Shown piece by piece: positions 45,738 to 57,097 of a DNA stretch of 64,000 nucleotides. This stretch comes from Achatina immaculata (lineage: Eukaryota > Mollusca > Gastropoda > Stylommatophora > Achatinidae), in assembly GCA_009760885.1 (NCBI GenBank), contig CM019717.1, positions 50,119,366-50,183,365 on the forward strand, written 5' to 3'. A model generated the notes under the pieces. It was not told the DNA's origin and searched no databases. It worked only from the letters and a program-made list of their open reading frames with translations. Each line of letters starts with the position of its first letter. Positions within the stretch are counted from its first letter, which is position 1. Position numbers and translations under genes: made by a program.

Positions 45738-46795
45738 ACTGGGATAATATGCCTAAACCGGCTCACACCAGGGGTGGAAGTCACTAGTGGCGAGGATTCG
45801 TCCTCCTGGACAAAAGCTCCATCCTGGTCACAACTAGGAAGGGTAGCGGCCACGACCACAAAATGCTGAAGTCGGAGACACTGGACCAGGGCAGTTTAGA
45901 TAGGCAACCACCTCTCACCCGGCGGGGATGTATGCGTATCCTAATCACGCTGAGGTTTTCCAGTGAGAAAGTCCAACTCTGGTCTGGGTGGGCTACCACC
46001 TCTCACCCGGCGGTGATACACGGGTATCTCAAAACACGTCGAGGTTTTCCGGTGAGAAAGTCCAACTCTGGTCTGGGTGGGCTACCACCTCTCACACAGC
46101 GGGGATATACTGATATCCAAAACACGTCAAGGTTTTCCGGTGAGAAAGTCCAACTCTAGATTAAACTGGTGCAACGAAAACCACGGTGTCACGCAGTTCC
46201 GCTTCTGAGACCCACCAAGAATACAGGCTCAAGTCCCGCGATACTCTGAACCTCTTGTGATCTTCTCGGGGATCTCGTGTGGGGGGACCACGGGACTTAA
46301 CGGGGACCACAGACGTAAATTCAGTAGGATCACAGGGCGGTCTTGGCGGTAGAAGCGAACGAAGAAGAAGAAGACACCTCCCGCCCACAAGGTTTCTTTT
46401 CAGGCTAATTCTACGATGAAATTTTTTTTTGTTGTTGTCTGTTCTCTGTTAGTTAAGGTAGATGCATTTTACAAAATCCATGTCCCCTAGGTGATAATTG
46501 AGTGACCATTGTACCTCTAGGACAGTGTTTCTCAGCCTTTGTTGAATCATACCTTACCTCAACACCTCAGAGATTTGATTCTCGCCCCCCCCCCCAACCG
46601 AACCAGCATAATAGTCAGCCAGGCTCTGAAAAAAGTCACTCCCCCCCCCCCAATCCCTCTTCCCCAAGCAGCATAATAGTCATCCACGTTCTGAAAAAGT
46701 ATAATAGACTTATATTCATATTGCCCCCCATCCCCCCGTGAGACGTACGCCTCACCTTGGGAAACACTGCTGTAGGAGATAATCGAGTGACCAAG
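45738..46795 (+). mobile_element. Block Y: GAA-tailed retroposon with hAT-like MITE behind it
   Basis: 45738-46372 is the 636-bp retroposon of 50349-50984. Its right flank still carries the 15-bp duplication (46373-46387), but the left copy is lost at the block junction. Inside are three ~85-bp direct repeats (ctctcac.c.gcgg..at.., gagaaagtccaactct). Confidence 0.85.
46523..46769. mobile_element. hAT-like MITE (247 bp), copy in block Y
   Basis: Ends cagtgtttctcagcc and cttgggaaacactg, flanked by ctctagga (46515-46522) and ctgtagga (46770-46777), an 8-bp target duplication with one mismatch. C10 runs inside. Confidence 0.9.
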
Positions 46796-47598
46796 CAATA
46801 TCTCTGTCACTTCTCTTAGAATTTCTTAGAATCTCTCTGAGAAGCAGTATCTCTGTCACTTCTCTTAGAATTTCTTAGCATCTCTCTGAGAAGCAGTATC
46901 TCTGTCACTTCTCTTAGAATTTCTTAACATCTCTCCACGAGAAGCAATATTCTGTTACTTCTAGCAATTGGCCCGCTTGTTGTTCATGGAAAGAACGCCA
47001 CGTACTATTTTTAGTCATTGTACGAACGTCAACCTGATCTGCCTATTTAGATGTACTGTCACGCAGCGACCCAGGAAAATAGTCCTGCCACTGTGCGTGG
47101 ATCTTGAAACGGACAGCGGATACTGGGGCGAGAGTATCTTATACTGACATCGCTGAAGTTGTGAGACGCATTAAGGGGGGAGGGCTTGAGGTTGGAGGAT
47201 AAAACATCTACAGTTATCATTATCATCAGGTGCCGTGCCGACTGGCTTTGGCTATTATGATTATCTAGAGTACCCGATTCTTCTTGCAGCCATTATCTCA
47301 GTTGGTGATCTCCTCTCACAGCATCTCGTCAGACTGTCCAGTATTATTCCTCTCGGTCTTCTTCCCTTTATTTTTTCATGTTACAATATTTTCAGTGCCC
47401 TCTGTTCTCATTGCATGTTCTATGAAAGTACATTGTCTATCGTTTTTTTTTTTTTGGCAAGATTTTTTGTATCTCCAGCTCTTTTCACACATTCTCCATT
47501 AGTTATTTTTGCTCTCCAGAGGATTCGCAACATTCTTCTAATAAACCACATTTCTGCTGCTTCCAATGACTTTTGTGCAGACCTGTCTGTTGTCCATG
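46796..47598 (-). mobile_element. Block X'': partial copy of X'
   Basis: Starts inside the ~50-bp repeat (aagcaatatctctgtcac) and is essentially identical to 44692-45499, ending within the GAT-tailed LINE at ttgtccatg, where it switches to block Z. Confidence 0.85.
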
Positions 47599-47879
47599 CT
47601 TCGCATCTATATAACGTTATAGGCTCAATGTAGCACTGAATAAATCTCGATTTGGTATTCATCGACAGAACCTCATTGCATGGTATGTTTTCATTTTCAT
47701 AAGACAGACTTGGCCTGGGCTATTCTGCTCCTTATTTCAGTTTGGCATCTTCTGTCTTGTGTTATTGTTGTTCCTGAATATTTTGAATTTGTCCACTAGC
47801 TTTAATTCTGTGCTTTTCCTCTGTACGAAATAGAAAGCATTTACTGAGAAGGAAAATTTAATTAACATTTAAGGGTGAA

Positions 47880-48360
47880 ATATAGGAAGTGCAGGTTCGG
47901 TATATCGTGTATGGATCAGAAACGTGGAGTACAACACAGAAAGATGAACAACAGTTGCAGATCTTTGAGAACAAGATCCTAAGAAGAATCTTTGGGCCGA
48001 TATAGGATACCAACAGTGGAGAATGGAGAGCTAGAAAGAACACTGAACTGAAGAGCTTATTTAAATACCAGCGAATTATAAATGTCTTGAAACTGAACAG
48101 ACAACGCTGGCTGGGGCATGTAGAAAGAATGGAAGAGAACAGACAAACGAAAATGATGTATGCACAAGAGATGAGGGAAACAAGACCAAGGGGTAGACCA
48201 AGACAGAGATAGACAGACAACATAGAAGAGGATATAAAAGAAATTGGTGTCACCAACTGGAGAGAGAAAATTAGAAATAGAGAGGAATGGAGGCGAACTT
48301 TATCTGCAGCAGTGAGCCTTAATGGCCCGGAAAACTGAAGAAGAAGAAGAAGAAGAAGAA
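47880..48360 (+). mobile_element. GAA-tailed LINE C-terminal region
   Basis: Reads [85 protein letters not shown], ending taatggcccggaaaactg and (GAA)n. Several stops. Twin of 52385-52885; same family as 13218-13757. Confidence 0.9.
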
Positions 48361-48744
48361 GGGGTTCGATATAGGCTGTATATTTGAATTGCCATTTTCT
48401 GGGTGGAAAAATTGATTTTTCAAAGCGTGTTTGAAATTATTTCTGTTATATCAATTTTTTTTGTTTTGTTTTTTTTGCTCGTCTGTTTTCTTGCACTTAA
48501 TTTACTGAACTTCTGTTTTCAAGAACCTTGCTGGAAAACATGGTTGTCAGAGAGATGCATGATCTATGACAGGGGTGCATGTTAAAACCGGCCAGTTTTC
48601 CTGTCTTATTTAAAAGAAGAAGAAGAAAAACTTCCCGTGAATGCCACAACAGATTTTTATTGTGTATTTTTAGGTGTGAAATATATGGATTTCCCATGAT
48701 CATCATCATCATCTTCTATCTCTCTGGAAATTGGAGTTGGTGTT

Positions 48745-49310
48745 TTGTTGCAGCCGATGCTGTAGAGATGCTGAGGTGCAGCATCGAGTCTGTCTGGGAG
48801 CGGATTATGGCGGTTCCTTAGTGGAGCTAAAGAAGCAGGAGCATGCAGTACTTCTTTAGCAGACTCCACCTCCATGAAGACCTGTGGCGATCTCAGGGCC
48901 CGTTAGCCAGGCTAGACTTTGCTTCTGGGAGTACCAACGGAGAGGTAGGACAGAGTCTTGGTCAGTTATGGTTCGAAGACGCTGTCCGATGAGGCGATCA
49001 GCGACTCAAAGCTGATGTGCCAGCGTCAGGGTTAGCGAACCATAGCTGACCAAGACCCTGTCCCACCTCTCCGTGGTGCCTCCAGTAACAGGCATAGCCT
49101 GGCTAACGGGGAAGGGATACCATGATCCTCACGGTGGTGAAGTCTGCTAAAGAAGCATTGCACACCCCCAACTTTTTAGCTGTACTCCGGGACTGAAAAA
49201 GTAGCCGCCATAACCCGCTCCCACGCCGATACGATGCAGTGTCTCAGCATCTCTACAGCATCGGCTGCAAAGAGCAACAGCTCGCAGTTTTTACAGGGAG
49301 TTTGTACAAG
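48745..49310. repeat. Two family S repeats head-to-head (inverted repeat)
   Basis: A minus-oriented copy (48745-48975) meets a plus-oriented copy (48975-49310) at their 5' ends, giving arms of about 230 bp separated by about 60 bp (for example gcagccgatgctgtagagat at 48751 and its complement near 49267). Confidence 0.85.
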
Positions 49311-49945
49311 TACAAGAACAAGCAAACACGTCTGTTGGGGATCGCTGATTGTCAAAGCGGGTTGTCTTCTCCCGCCTTTCTAAGACCAAAATAATGTGCG
49401 TTCATGCAACTTTTAGCCTTCCACAATGTGAGATTCATCACCCATGTTATTTGGAATGTAATAATGAAAGACAGTTTGTAATGTGTGGCTGGCTTTGTCA
49501 GATACGCTTAGCGTGCACTCTAGGCCCTCATTCAGGCGATGTGAGTTTTACATGCCTTGTCCCTTGCCGTGTAGGCGAAAAGGAATGTGGCGTTAGTGAT
49601 ATCTTCTTTGACCTGTTGGTATACTAGTTTGATATGCTCACTAATTTGTCAGGCGACTGTTTCCTTTCCCAGTTCTATATGGGGTTAGTGTGATCGTTCT
49701 TGGCAGGAATTAGACCAAGATAATCATGAGGTGAAGTGGAGTCGTGAGAATTTTTATACAGATGCTATACCTAGTGACAGAAAGATGTGTGAGTGGGCAT
49801 TCGGGCATTGTTTCATGTTCGGAGACAAAAACGGTTAGGATGTAAAAAAAAAGTGTAACATTGCAGCGTGCTATAGCATTAGGAAGATGGTAGACGAACC
49901 GTTCCGAAGAAATGGAATGAGGACAGTTCTGGTAGCAAAATCAAT

Positions 49946-50333
49946 GCTTGCCTTTGGTGAACAGCGGGTTCATAATGATTCACACATTGAGGCCCCCCCC
50001 CCCAAACTCCCCAAACTATCTTATCTTTAAGATGAACTTTGAGCATTTACTACTGACGGTCTCCAGTTTATTCTTGGTCTTGAGGTTCGCTTTCGATGCC
50101 ACAGACTCTCATCACACAGAACCAGTTCTACTGATAGTGAATATTTCTGGTTTAATCTAGAAAGAGAAACGATCATGACAGTTCTTACATTTTTAATGGG
50201 GCAAAGCTTCGGTTATTTATTTTAACTTTATGTTGTATTTTTTTTCCTACATGTTTGCGCAGTACTTCTAAGAAAACAGAAAGTGTTACCTTTCAAGACA
50301 TAGTTACATGGGTGGTTTACATCGGTTTATAAT
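49946..50333. other. No recognised feature
   Basis: Single-copy sequence between blocks Z and Y', with a C10 run at 49992. Confidence 0.4.
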
Positions 50334-50999
50334 GACACCTCCCGCCCATACTGGGATAATATGCCTAAACCGGCTCACACCAGGGGTGGAAGTCACTAGT
50401 GGCGAGGATTCGTCCTCCTGGACAAAAGCTCCATCCTGGTCACAGCTAGGAAGGGTAGCGGCCACGACCACAAAATGCTGAAGTCGGAGACACTGGACCA
50501 GGGCAGTTTAGATAGGCAACCACCTCTCACCCGACGGGGATGTATGCGTATCCTAATCACGTTGAGGTTTTCCAGTGAGAAAGTCCAACTCTGGTCTGGG
50601 TGGGCTACTACCTCTCACCCGGCAGTGATACACGGGTATCTCAAAACACGTCAAGGTTTTCCGGTGAGAAAGTCCAACTCTGGTCTGGGTGGGCTACCGC
50701 CTCTCACCCAGCGGGGATATACTGATATCCAAAACACGTCAAGGTTTTCCGGTGAGAAAGTCCAACTCTAGATTAAACTAGTGCAACGAAAACCACGGTG
50801 TCACGCAATCCCGCTTCTGAGACCCACCAAGAATACAGGCTCAAGTCCCGCGATACTCTGAACCTCTTGTGATCTTCTCGGGGATCTCGTGTGGGGGGAC
50901 CACGGGACTTAACGGGGACCACAGACGTAAATTCAGTAGGATCACAGGGCGGTCTTGGCGGTAGAAGCGAACGAAGAAGAAGAAGACACCTCCCGCCCA
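50334..50999 (+). mobile_element. GAA-tailed retroposon with 15-bp target duplication (block Y')
   Basis: The body 50349-50984 (636 bp) starts tactgggataatatgcctaa and ends gtagaagcgaacgaagaaga. It is flanked by gacacctcccgccca at 50334-50348 and 50985-50999. Perfect duplication plus a microsatellite tail indicates target-primed reverse transcription. No open frame of note, so it is non-autonomous. Other copies: 14029, 23270, 45738. Confidence 0.9.
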
Positions 51000-51135
51000 C
51001 AAGGTTTCTTTTCAGGCTAATTCTACGATGAAATTTTTTTTTTGTTGTTGTCTGTTCTCTGTTAGTTAAGGTAGATGCATTTTACAAAATCCATGTCCCC
51101 TAGGTGATAATTGAGTGACCATTGTACCTCTAGGA

Positions 51136-51382
51136 CAGTGTTTCTCAGCCTTTGTTGAATCATACCTTACCTCAACACCTCAGAGATTTGATTCTCGCCC
51201 CCCCCCCCAACCGAACCAGCATAATAGTCAGCCAGGCTCTGAAAAAAGTCACTCCCCCCCCCCCAATCCCTCTTCCCCAAGCAGCATAATAGTCATCCAC
51301 GTTCTGAAAAAGTATAATAGACTTATATTCATATTGCCCCCCATCCCCCCGTGAGACGTACGCCTCACCTTGGGAAACACTG
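51136..51382. mobile_element. hAT-like MITE, copy in block Y'
   Basis: Identical structure to 46523-46769, flanked by ctctagga and ctgtagga. Confidence 0.9.
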
Positions 51383-51549
51383 CTGTAGGAGATAATCGAG
51401 TGACCAAGCGTTATCTTCCTTGGTGGTTCCCCCCCCCCTCTCTACTGAATTAACCACTGTTAGAAAGAATAGTTTATGTGACGAATCCATACTCCGTCGA
51501 TTTTTTTCATCTGCAATCCTCTGATACGTTTTTCCTGTATCACCTCTCC

Positions 51550-51730
51550 CATCTCTCTCTCTGATTCTCTCTGTCTCTCTGATTCTCTCTGTCTCTCTAA
51601 TTATCTCTGTCTCTCGATTCTCTCTGTCTCTCTGATTCTCTCTGTCTCTCTGATTCTCTCTGTCTCTCTGATTCTCTCTGTCTCTCTGATTCTCTCTGTC
51701 TCTCTGATTATCTTTCTCTCTAATTATCTC
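51550..51730. repeat. ~20-bp tandem array (gattctctctgtctctct)
   Basis: About nine units. The minus-strand RENQRD frame is an artefact of this. Confidence 0.9.
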
Positions 51731-51859
51731 TCTGGTCCATGCCACTCAGGCGATGGTCGTCATTGATGTCCACAACCAGCTGTCCTTTGCTCTTTCTGTA
51801 AGATATGTGTTAGACCGTGCTTTGTGGCACTCGTCAAGTATCTGATTTCTTCGTCTTCC

Positions 51860-52345
51860 TCCATTCGTTTGTCCCGCCATGTTTCATGTTTTCATGAGTT
51901 GCTTCAGTCTGCCTCTTCATTTCGACATGTCCTTCAAATCTGGACTAGCGTGTTCTGAATTTTGCCATAATGTATCTGTTTTTGCCCTGCCTCGCTTAGA
52001 ATTTTATTTTCATTTGTTTTCTTGGCTGTCCATGGTATTTCCATCATTCTTCTTAGGAACCACATCCCCGCTGCTTCCAGTAGATTTCTTTGTCATTGTC
52101 CATGCTTCGCATCTATATAACGTTATAGGCTCAATGTAGCACTGAATAAATCTCGATTTGGTATTCATCGACAGAACCTCATTGCATGGTATGTTTTCAT
52201 TTTCATAAGACAGACTTGGCCTGGGCTATTCTGCTCCTTATTTCAGTTTGGCATCTTCTGTCTTGTGTTATTGTTGTTCCTGAATATTTTGAATTTGTCC
52301 ACTAGCTTTAATTCTGTGCTTTTCCTCTGTACGAAATAGAAAGCA
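51860..52345 (-). mobile_element. LINE fragment related to the GAT-tailed family
   Basis: The minus strand is colinear with 47400-47640, sharing ccgctgcttcca.., ttgtccatg and ttatagg..tca.tgtagca. The 3' end of the LINE is near 51860 and the 5' side lies to the right. It contributes the right-hand half of the chimeric LINE at 47590. Confidence 0.7.
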
Positions 52346-54466
52346 TTTACTGAGAAGGAAAATTTAATTAACATTTAAGGGTGAAATATAGGAAGTGCAG
52401 GTTCGGTATATCGTGTATGGATCAGAAACGTGGAGTACAACACAGAAAGATGAACAACAGTTGCAGATCTTTGAGAACAAGATCCTAAGAAGAATCTTTG
52501 GGCCGATATAGGATACCAACAGTGGAGAATGGAGAGCTAGAAAGAACACTGAACTGAAGAGCTTATTTAAATACCAGCGAATTATAAATGTCTTGAAACT
52601 GAACAGACAACGCTGGCTGGGGCATGTAGAAAGAATGGAAGAGAACAGACAAACGAAAATGATGTATGCACAAGAGATGAGGGAAACAAGACCAAGGGGT
52701 AGACCAAGACAGAGATAGACAGACAACATAGAAGAGGATATAAAAGAAATTGGTGTCACCAACTGGAGAGAGAAAATTAGAAATAGAGAGGAATGGAGGC
52801 GAACTTTATCTGCAGCAGTGAGCCTTAATGGCCCGGAAAACTGAAGAAGAGAGAAGAAGAAGAGAAGAAGAAGAAAAAGAAGAAAGGGTTCGATATAGGC
52901 TGTATATTGAATTGCCATTTTCTGGGTGGAAAAATTGATTTTTCAAAGCGTGTTTGAAATTATTTCTGTTATATCAATTTTTTTGTTTTGTTTTTTTGCT
53001 CGTCTGTTTTCTTGCACTTAATTTACTGAACTTCTGTTTTCAAGAACCTTGCTGGAAAACATGGTTGTCAGAGAGATGCATGATCTATGACAGGGGTGCA
53101 TGTTAAAACCGGCCAGTTTTCCTGTCTTATTTAAAAGAAGAAGAAGAAAAAACTTCCCGTGAATGCCACAACAGATTTTTATTGTGTATTTTTAAGTGTG
53201 AAATATATGGATTTCCCATCATCATCATCATCATCTTCTATCTCTCTGGAAATTGGAGTTGGTGTTTTGTTGCAGCCGATGCTGTAGAGATGCTGAGGTG
53301 CAGCATCGAGTCGGTCTGGGAGCGGATTATGGCGGTTCCTTAGTGGAGCTAAAGAAGCAGGAGCATGCAGTACTTCTTTAGCAGACTCCACCTCCATGAA
53401 GACCTGTGGCGATCTCAGGGCCCGTTAGCCAGGCTAGACTTTGCTTCTGGGAGTACCAACGGAGAGGTAGGACAGAGTCTTGGTCAGTTATGGTTCGAAG
53501 ACGCTGTCCGATGAGGCGATCAGCGACTCAAAGCTGATGTGCCAGCGTCAGGGTTAGCGAACCATAGCTGACCAAGACCCTGTCCCACCTCTCCGTGGTG
53601 CCTCCAGTAACAGGCATAGCCTGGCTAACGGGGAAGGGATACCATGATCCTCACGGTGGTGAAGTCTGCTAAAGAAGCATTGCACACCCCCAACTTTTTA
53701 GCTGTACTCCGGGACTGAAAAAGTAGCCGCCATAACCCGCTCCCACGCCGATACGATGCAGTGTCTCAGCATCTCTACAGCATCGGCTGCAAAGAGCAAC
53801 AGCTCGCAGTTTTTACAGGGAGTTTGTACAAGTACAAGAACAAGCAAACACGTCTGTTGGGGATCGCTGATTGTCAAAGCGGGTTGTCTTCTCCCGCCTT
53901 TCTAAGACCAAAATAATGTGCGTTCATGCAACTTTTAGCCTTCCACAATGTGAGATTCATCACCCATGTTATTTGGAATGTAATAATGAAAGACAGTTTG
54001 TAAATGTGTGGCTGGCTTTGTCAGATACGCTTAGCGTGCACTCTAGGCCCTCATTCAGGCGATGTGAGTTTTACATGCCTTGTCCCTTGCCGTGTAGGCG
54101 AAAAGGAATGTGGCGTTAGTGATATCTTCTTTGACCTGTTGGTATACTAGTTTGATATGCTCACTAATTTGTCAGGCGACTGTTTCCTTTCCCAGTTCTA
54201 TATGGGGTTAGTGTGATCGTTCTTGGCAGGAATTAGACCAAGATAATCATGAGGTGAAGTGGAGTCGTGAGAATTTTTATACAGATGCTATACCTAGTGA
54301 CAGAAAGATGTGTGAGTGGGCATTCGGGCATTGTTTCATGTTCGGAGACAAAAACGGTTAGGATGTAAAAAAAAAGTGTAACATTGCAGCGTGCTATAGC
54401 ATTAGGAAGATGGTAGACGAACCGTTCCGAAGAAATGGAATGAGGACAGTTCTGGTAGCAAAATCA

Positions 54467-54468
<2 letters not shown>
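52096..54468. repeat. Block Z' (copy of 47590-49945)
   Basis: Carries the same GAA-tailed LINE (52385-52885, with a longer, interrupted GAA tail) and the same head-to-head family S pair (53275-53835). One A insertion near 54003 and tail-length changes are the main differences. Confidence 0.9.
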
Positions 54469-54525
<57 letters not shown>

Positions 54526-54625
54526 CATCCATCCATCCATCCATCCATCCATCCATCCATCCATCCATCCATCCATCCATCCATCCATCTATCTATCTAT
54601 CTATCTATCTGTCTGCCCCCCCCCC
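54467..54625. repeat. (CTAT)n(CATC)n(CTAT)n array and C-run
   Basis: About 15 CTAT, 16 CATC and 6 CTAT units, then C11. It starts exactly where similarity between Z and Z' ends. Confidence 0.95.
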
Positions 54626-54901
54626 CCGCCCGGCTTACCTGCTTGCCTGTCTCTCTACCTCGCTCTCTCTCTCTCTCTCTCTGTCTCTTTTCTCTGTCTC
54701 ACTCGCTCTCTTTTTCTCTCTCACTCCCTCTCTTTTTCTTTCTTACTCGCTCTCTTTTTTCTCTCTCACCCCCTCTTTTTTCTCTCTCACTCCCTCTTTT
54801 TTCTCTTTCTCACTCCTTCTCTCTTTCTTTCGCACTCCCTTTATTTTACATGAAGATATGTGTGTGTATGTCAGAGAGAAAGAGAGAGAGAGAGAGAGAG
54901 T
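54626..54901. repeat. CT-rich low-complexity and (GA)n
   Basis: tctctctc/actcgctctct mixture to 54840, then (GA)n at 54876-54900. Open frames here are spurious. Confidence 0.9.
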
Positions 54902-55892
54902 GTCATTAACACTTTATTCATTCCTCATGGTTAATTTTCACTCATGGGACCTCCTTCCTCTCTTTACCGCGGGGTAGTTCACGAGAAGTTCACGAGCTGT
55001 CCAGTCCTGTTATCCTGATATGCTCTTACCCAGTCGCTGTTATGTAAAGAAGCGAGGCTTCATTGCGGCTCACATGACCACGGCCAGAGGTAAAGCTGTT
55101 CGCGATTACCAGCTGTATCCCAGGTTAGGCAGTAACTTAATAACTGCCAACACGTGGCTGAAGGTGGGGGGCATAGAAATGTAATTAGCGTCCTCGGAGA
55201 ATTTGTGCTCGTCTGGTCTCTGGTTTGATTCAAATAGCAAAGTTAATTAACTCATTCACTGCCGAACAAACAGCCCCGAAGACCACATAAAGCGCATAAA
55301 CACATCGACCATGCTTATACTGGAAAATGACCAGTGGCTTATATTTATATCTATATTTATTTAATAAACTGAATCCCAAAAGCAACAAATGAAGCCAAAT
55401 ACGACCGGTTTGTGGGGGGGGGGGGGAATTTGAAAAGGAGGGGATTCAGGAGGGAGGACCAGATGCGAAAATGGCGACTTGACACGTGGGCGGACACATC
55501 ATGATCATTATCATGTGCCATCTCCCGAGAAAATATTAGCAATCCAACCTGAACTGCATTGGGCAAAAAAAAAACCAAAAAAACAAACTGACTTTCGTAT
55601 GCAGTTTAACAAAGTCATTTAAATGTCTGAAGATAGAGACAGTTGAAGCTCCCAATAGTTAGTAACACTGAAGCAGGAGTATGAAAAGAGGTGACAAGAG
55701 CGTTAATGAACTTAACACTGAAAAAGTTGAAGAAACGAAGTTGGAAGAAATGATCAAAGTCAAATATCACGGGGGTGGGGGGTGGGGTGGGGCTCACGTT
55801 GCCGTTCATAGAAAACCGGTGAGGTTGGAGGGAGGGGAGGGATCAAGACAAGAATATATGTGACAGCTGCAACAATTAGAGCACTATGAGAC
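54902..55892. other. No recognised feature
   Basis: Non-coding. G11 run at 55416. No family resemblance in short frames. Confidence 0.4.
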
Positions 55893-56017
55893 ATATAATT
55901 GATGCATCAGCAGCAGGGCATCTTGCTCACAACCGAGAGGCCTACAGGAGAGCTGTTAGGGAGGCAAAGTTCCGCAAGGGACATGCAAATGAATGAATGA
56001 ATGAATGAATGAATGAA
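55893..56017 (+). mobile_element. LINE 3' end, TGAA-tailed family, with long tail
   Basis: [20 protein letters not shown] and EAKFRKGHANE, then (AATG) units to 56017. Only about 100 bp of body, showing extreme 5' truncation. Confidence 0.9.
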
Positions 56018-56861
56018 ACATATATAACGGTGAGACAAACTGGCTTTCATCTGCAACTTTATTTACATCACAAATTCACATTCGAAGGTCTTCTACAACG
56101 CAGCGAACATTACATTAGAAAAATGTATACTGCTTGTAATCTAGATGAGAGAAAAAAACATTAAATGTTCAATTTAGAACAAAGAAGCTGCCATTTTATT
56201 AACTACTTTCAGTTCTTGATTATAACCCACGCGTCCTGCTTGCACTATTGAAGGAAAAAAAAAGTGTGTGGAAATCGTTGCATTAGAAGCCTTTGACAGT
56301 CTTTTTTTTTTCTTTAACAACTTTGTTAAATCTTAGTTACATTATTTGAATTTGGTTTTTTTTTAATGTGGCGTGAAATAGCTTTACGTTCACGTACGTT
56401 AAAATTGTGTGGCAGAATGAAATGAAGATGAGTAAGAGCGTCAGATAAAGCACATGAAAAACAAAAACAAAACAAACACACACACACAAAAGAAAACTGG
56501 CTGGAGACTTTGAACGGATGATCAAAGAAAAATGAGAAACGAGCTGGTTGTGAAAGGAGTTGGGGGAGGGGGAGGGGGTGAAGATATGGGTGTGAATAGC
56601 GAGATATGCAGAAGATTAAAGTTTTTTTAAAAAGAAGAAAAAGAGCGAGGCGGGTTTTGTGAGAATAAGTGAGATTTTTAAAAAATAAATAAATAAAATG
56701 GAGAAAGAGATTGACGTGTGCTGATTTCGTTTAACGATATTGTTTTTCAAGTTAAAATTAACCTCGCTTACTCATATCAGAAATATTTTATTACAAAAAA
56801 AGTTTTCTTTCTCTCCACACAAAAAAAAGTTCTTTAAATATAATTTAGACATTACGTGCTA
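56018..56861. other. No recognised feature
   Basis: AT-rich, non-coding. Confidence 0.4.
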
Positions 56862-57097
56862 CAGTGGTTCCAAAACTGGGGTTAGTTTGAAGGTTCTTTC
56901 AGGGGGTGGGGGTTGGGGGGGGGGGTGTTCTCAGACCAAATCTAAATTGTGATAGAGAATGCTGGAAATGCATTTGGAGATTTTTAATTTAATATCAGCG
57001 GGCAGTAAAGGGAGGTTGAGGTTGGATCCACAAGGGGTCGTGACTAATTTTCGTTGGGTTCAGGAGTCCACGACCGGGAAGAGTTTGAGAATCACTG
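56862..57097. mobile_element. hAT-like MITE (236 bp)
   Basis: Ends cagtggttccaaaactgggg and agagtttgagaatcactg, typical of hAT elements. Internal G9 run. Target duplication not clear. Confidence 0.8.

Larger units (their letters stand above)
47590..49945. repeat. Block Z (copy of 52096-54468)
   Basis: Contains a minus-strand LINE end (to about 47830), a GAA-tailed LINE (47880-48360), two head-to-head family S repeats (48745-49310) and about 630 bp of otherwise unrecognised DNA. Essentially identical to Z' except in simple repeats. Confidence 0.9.

Noticed and set aside
48975..49015. Hammerhead-ribozyme-like core at the 5' end of family S (ccgatgaggcgatcagcgac)
   Set aside because: The CUGAUGA core has a mismatch and the required GAAA box after stem II is missing.
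54410..54909. 147-codon frame of Ser/Leu/Ile/His repeats
   Set aside because: Derived from CTAT/CATC and CT microsatellites.
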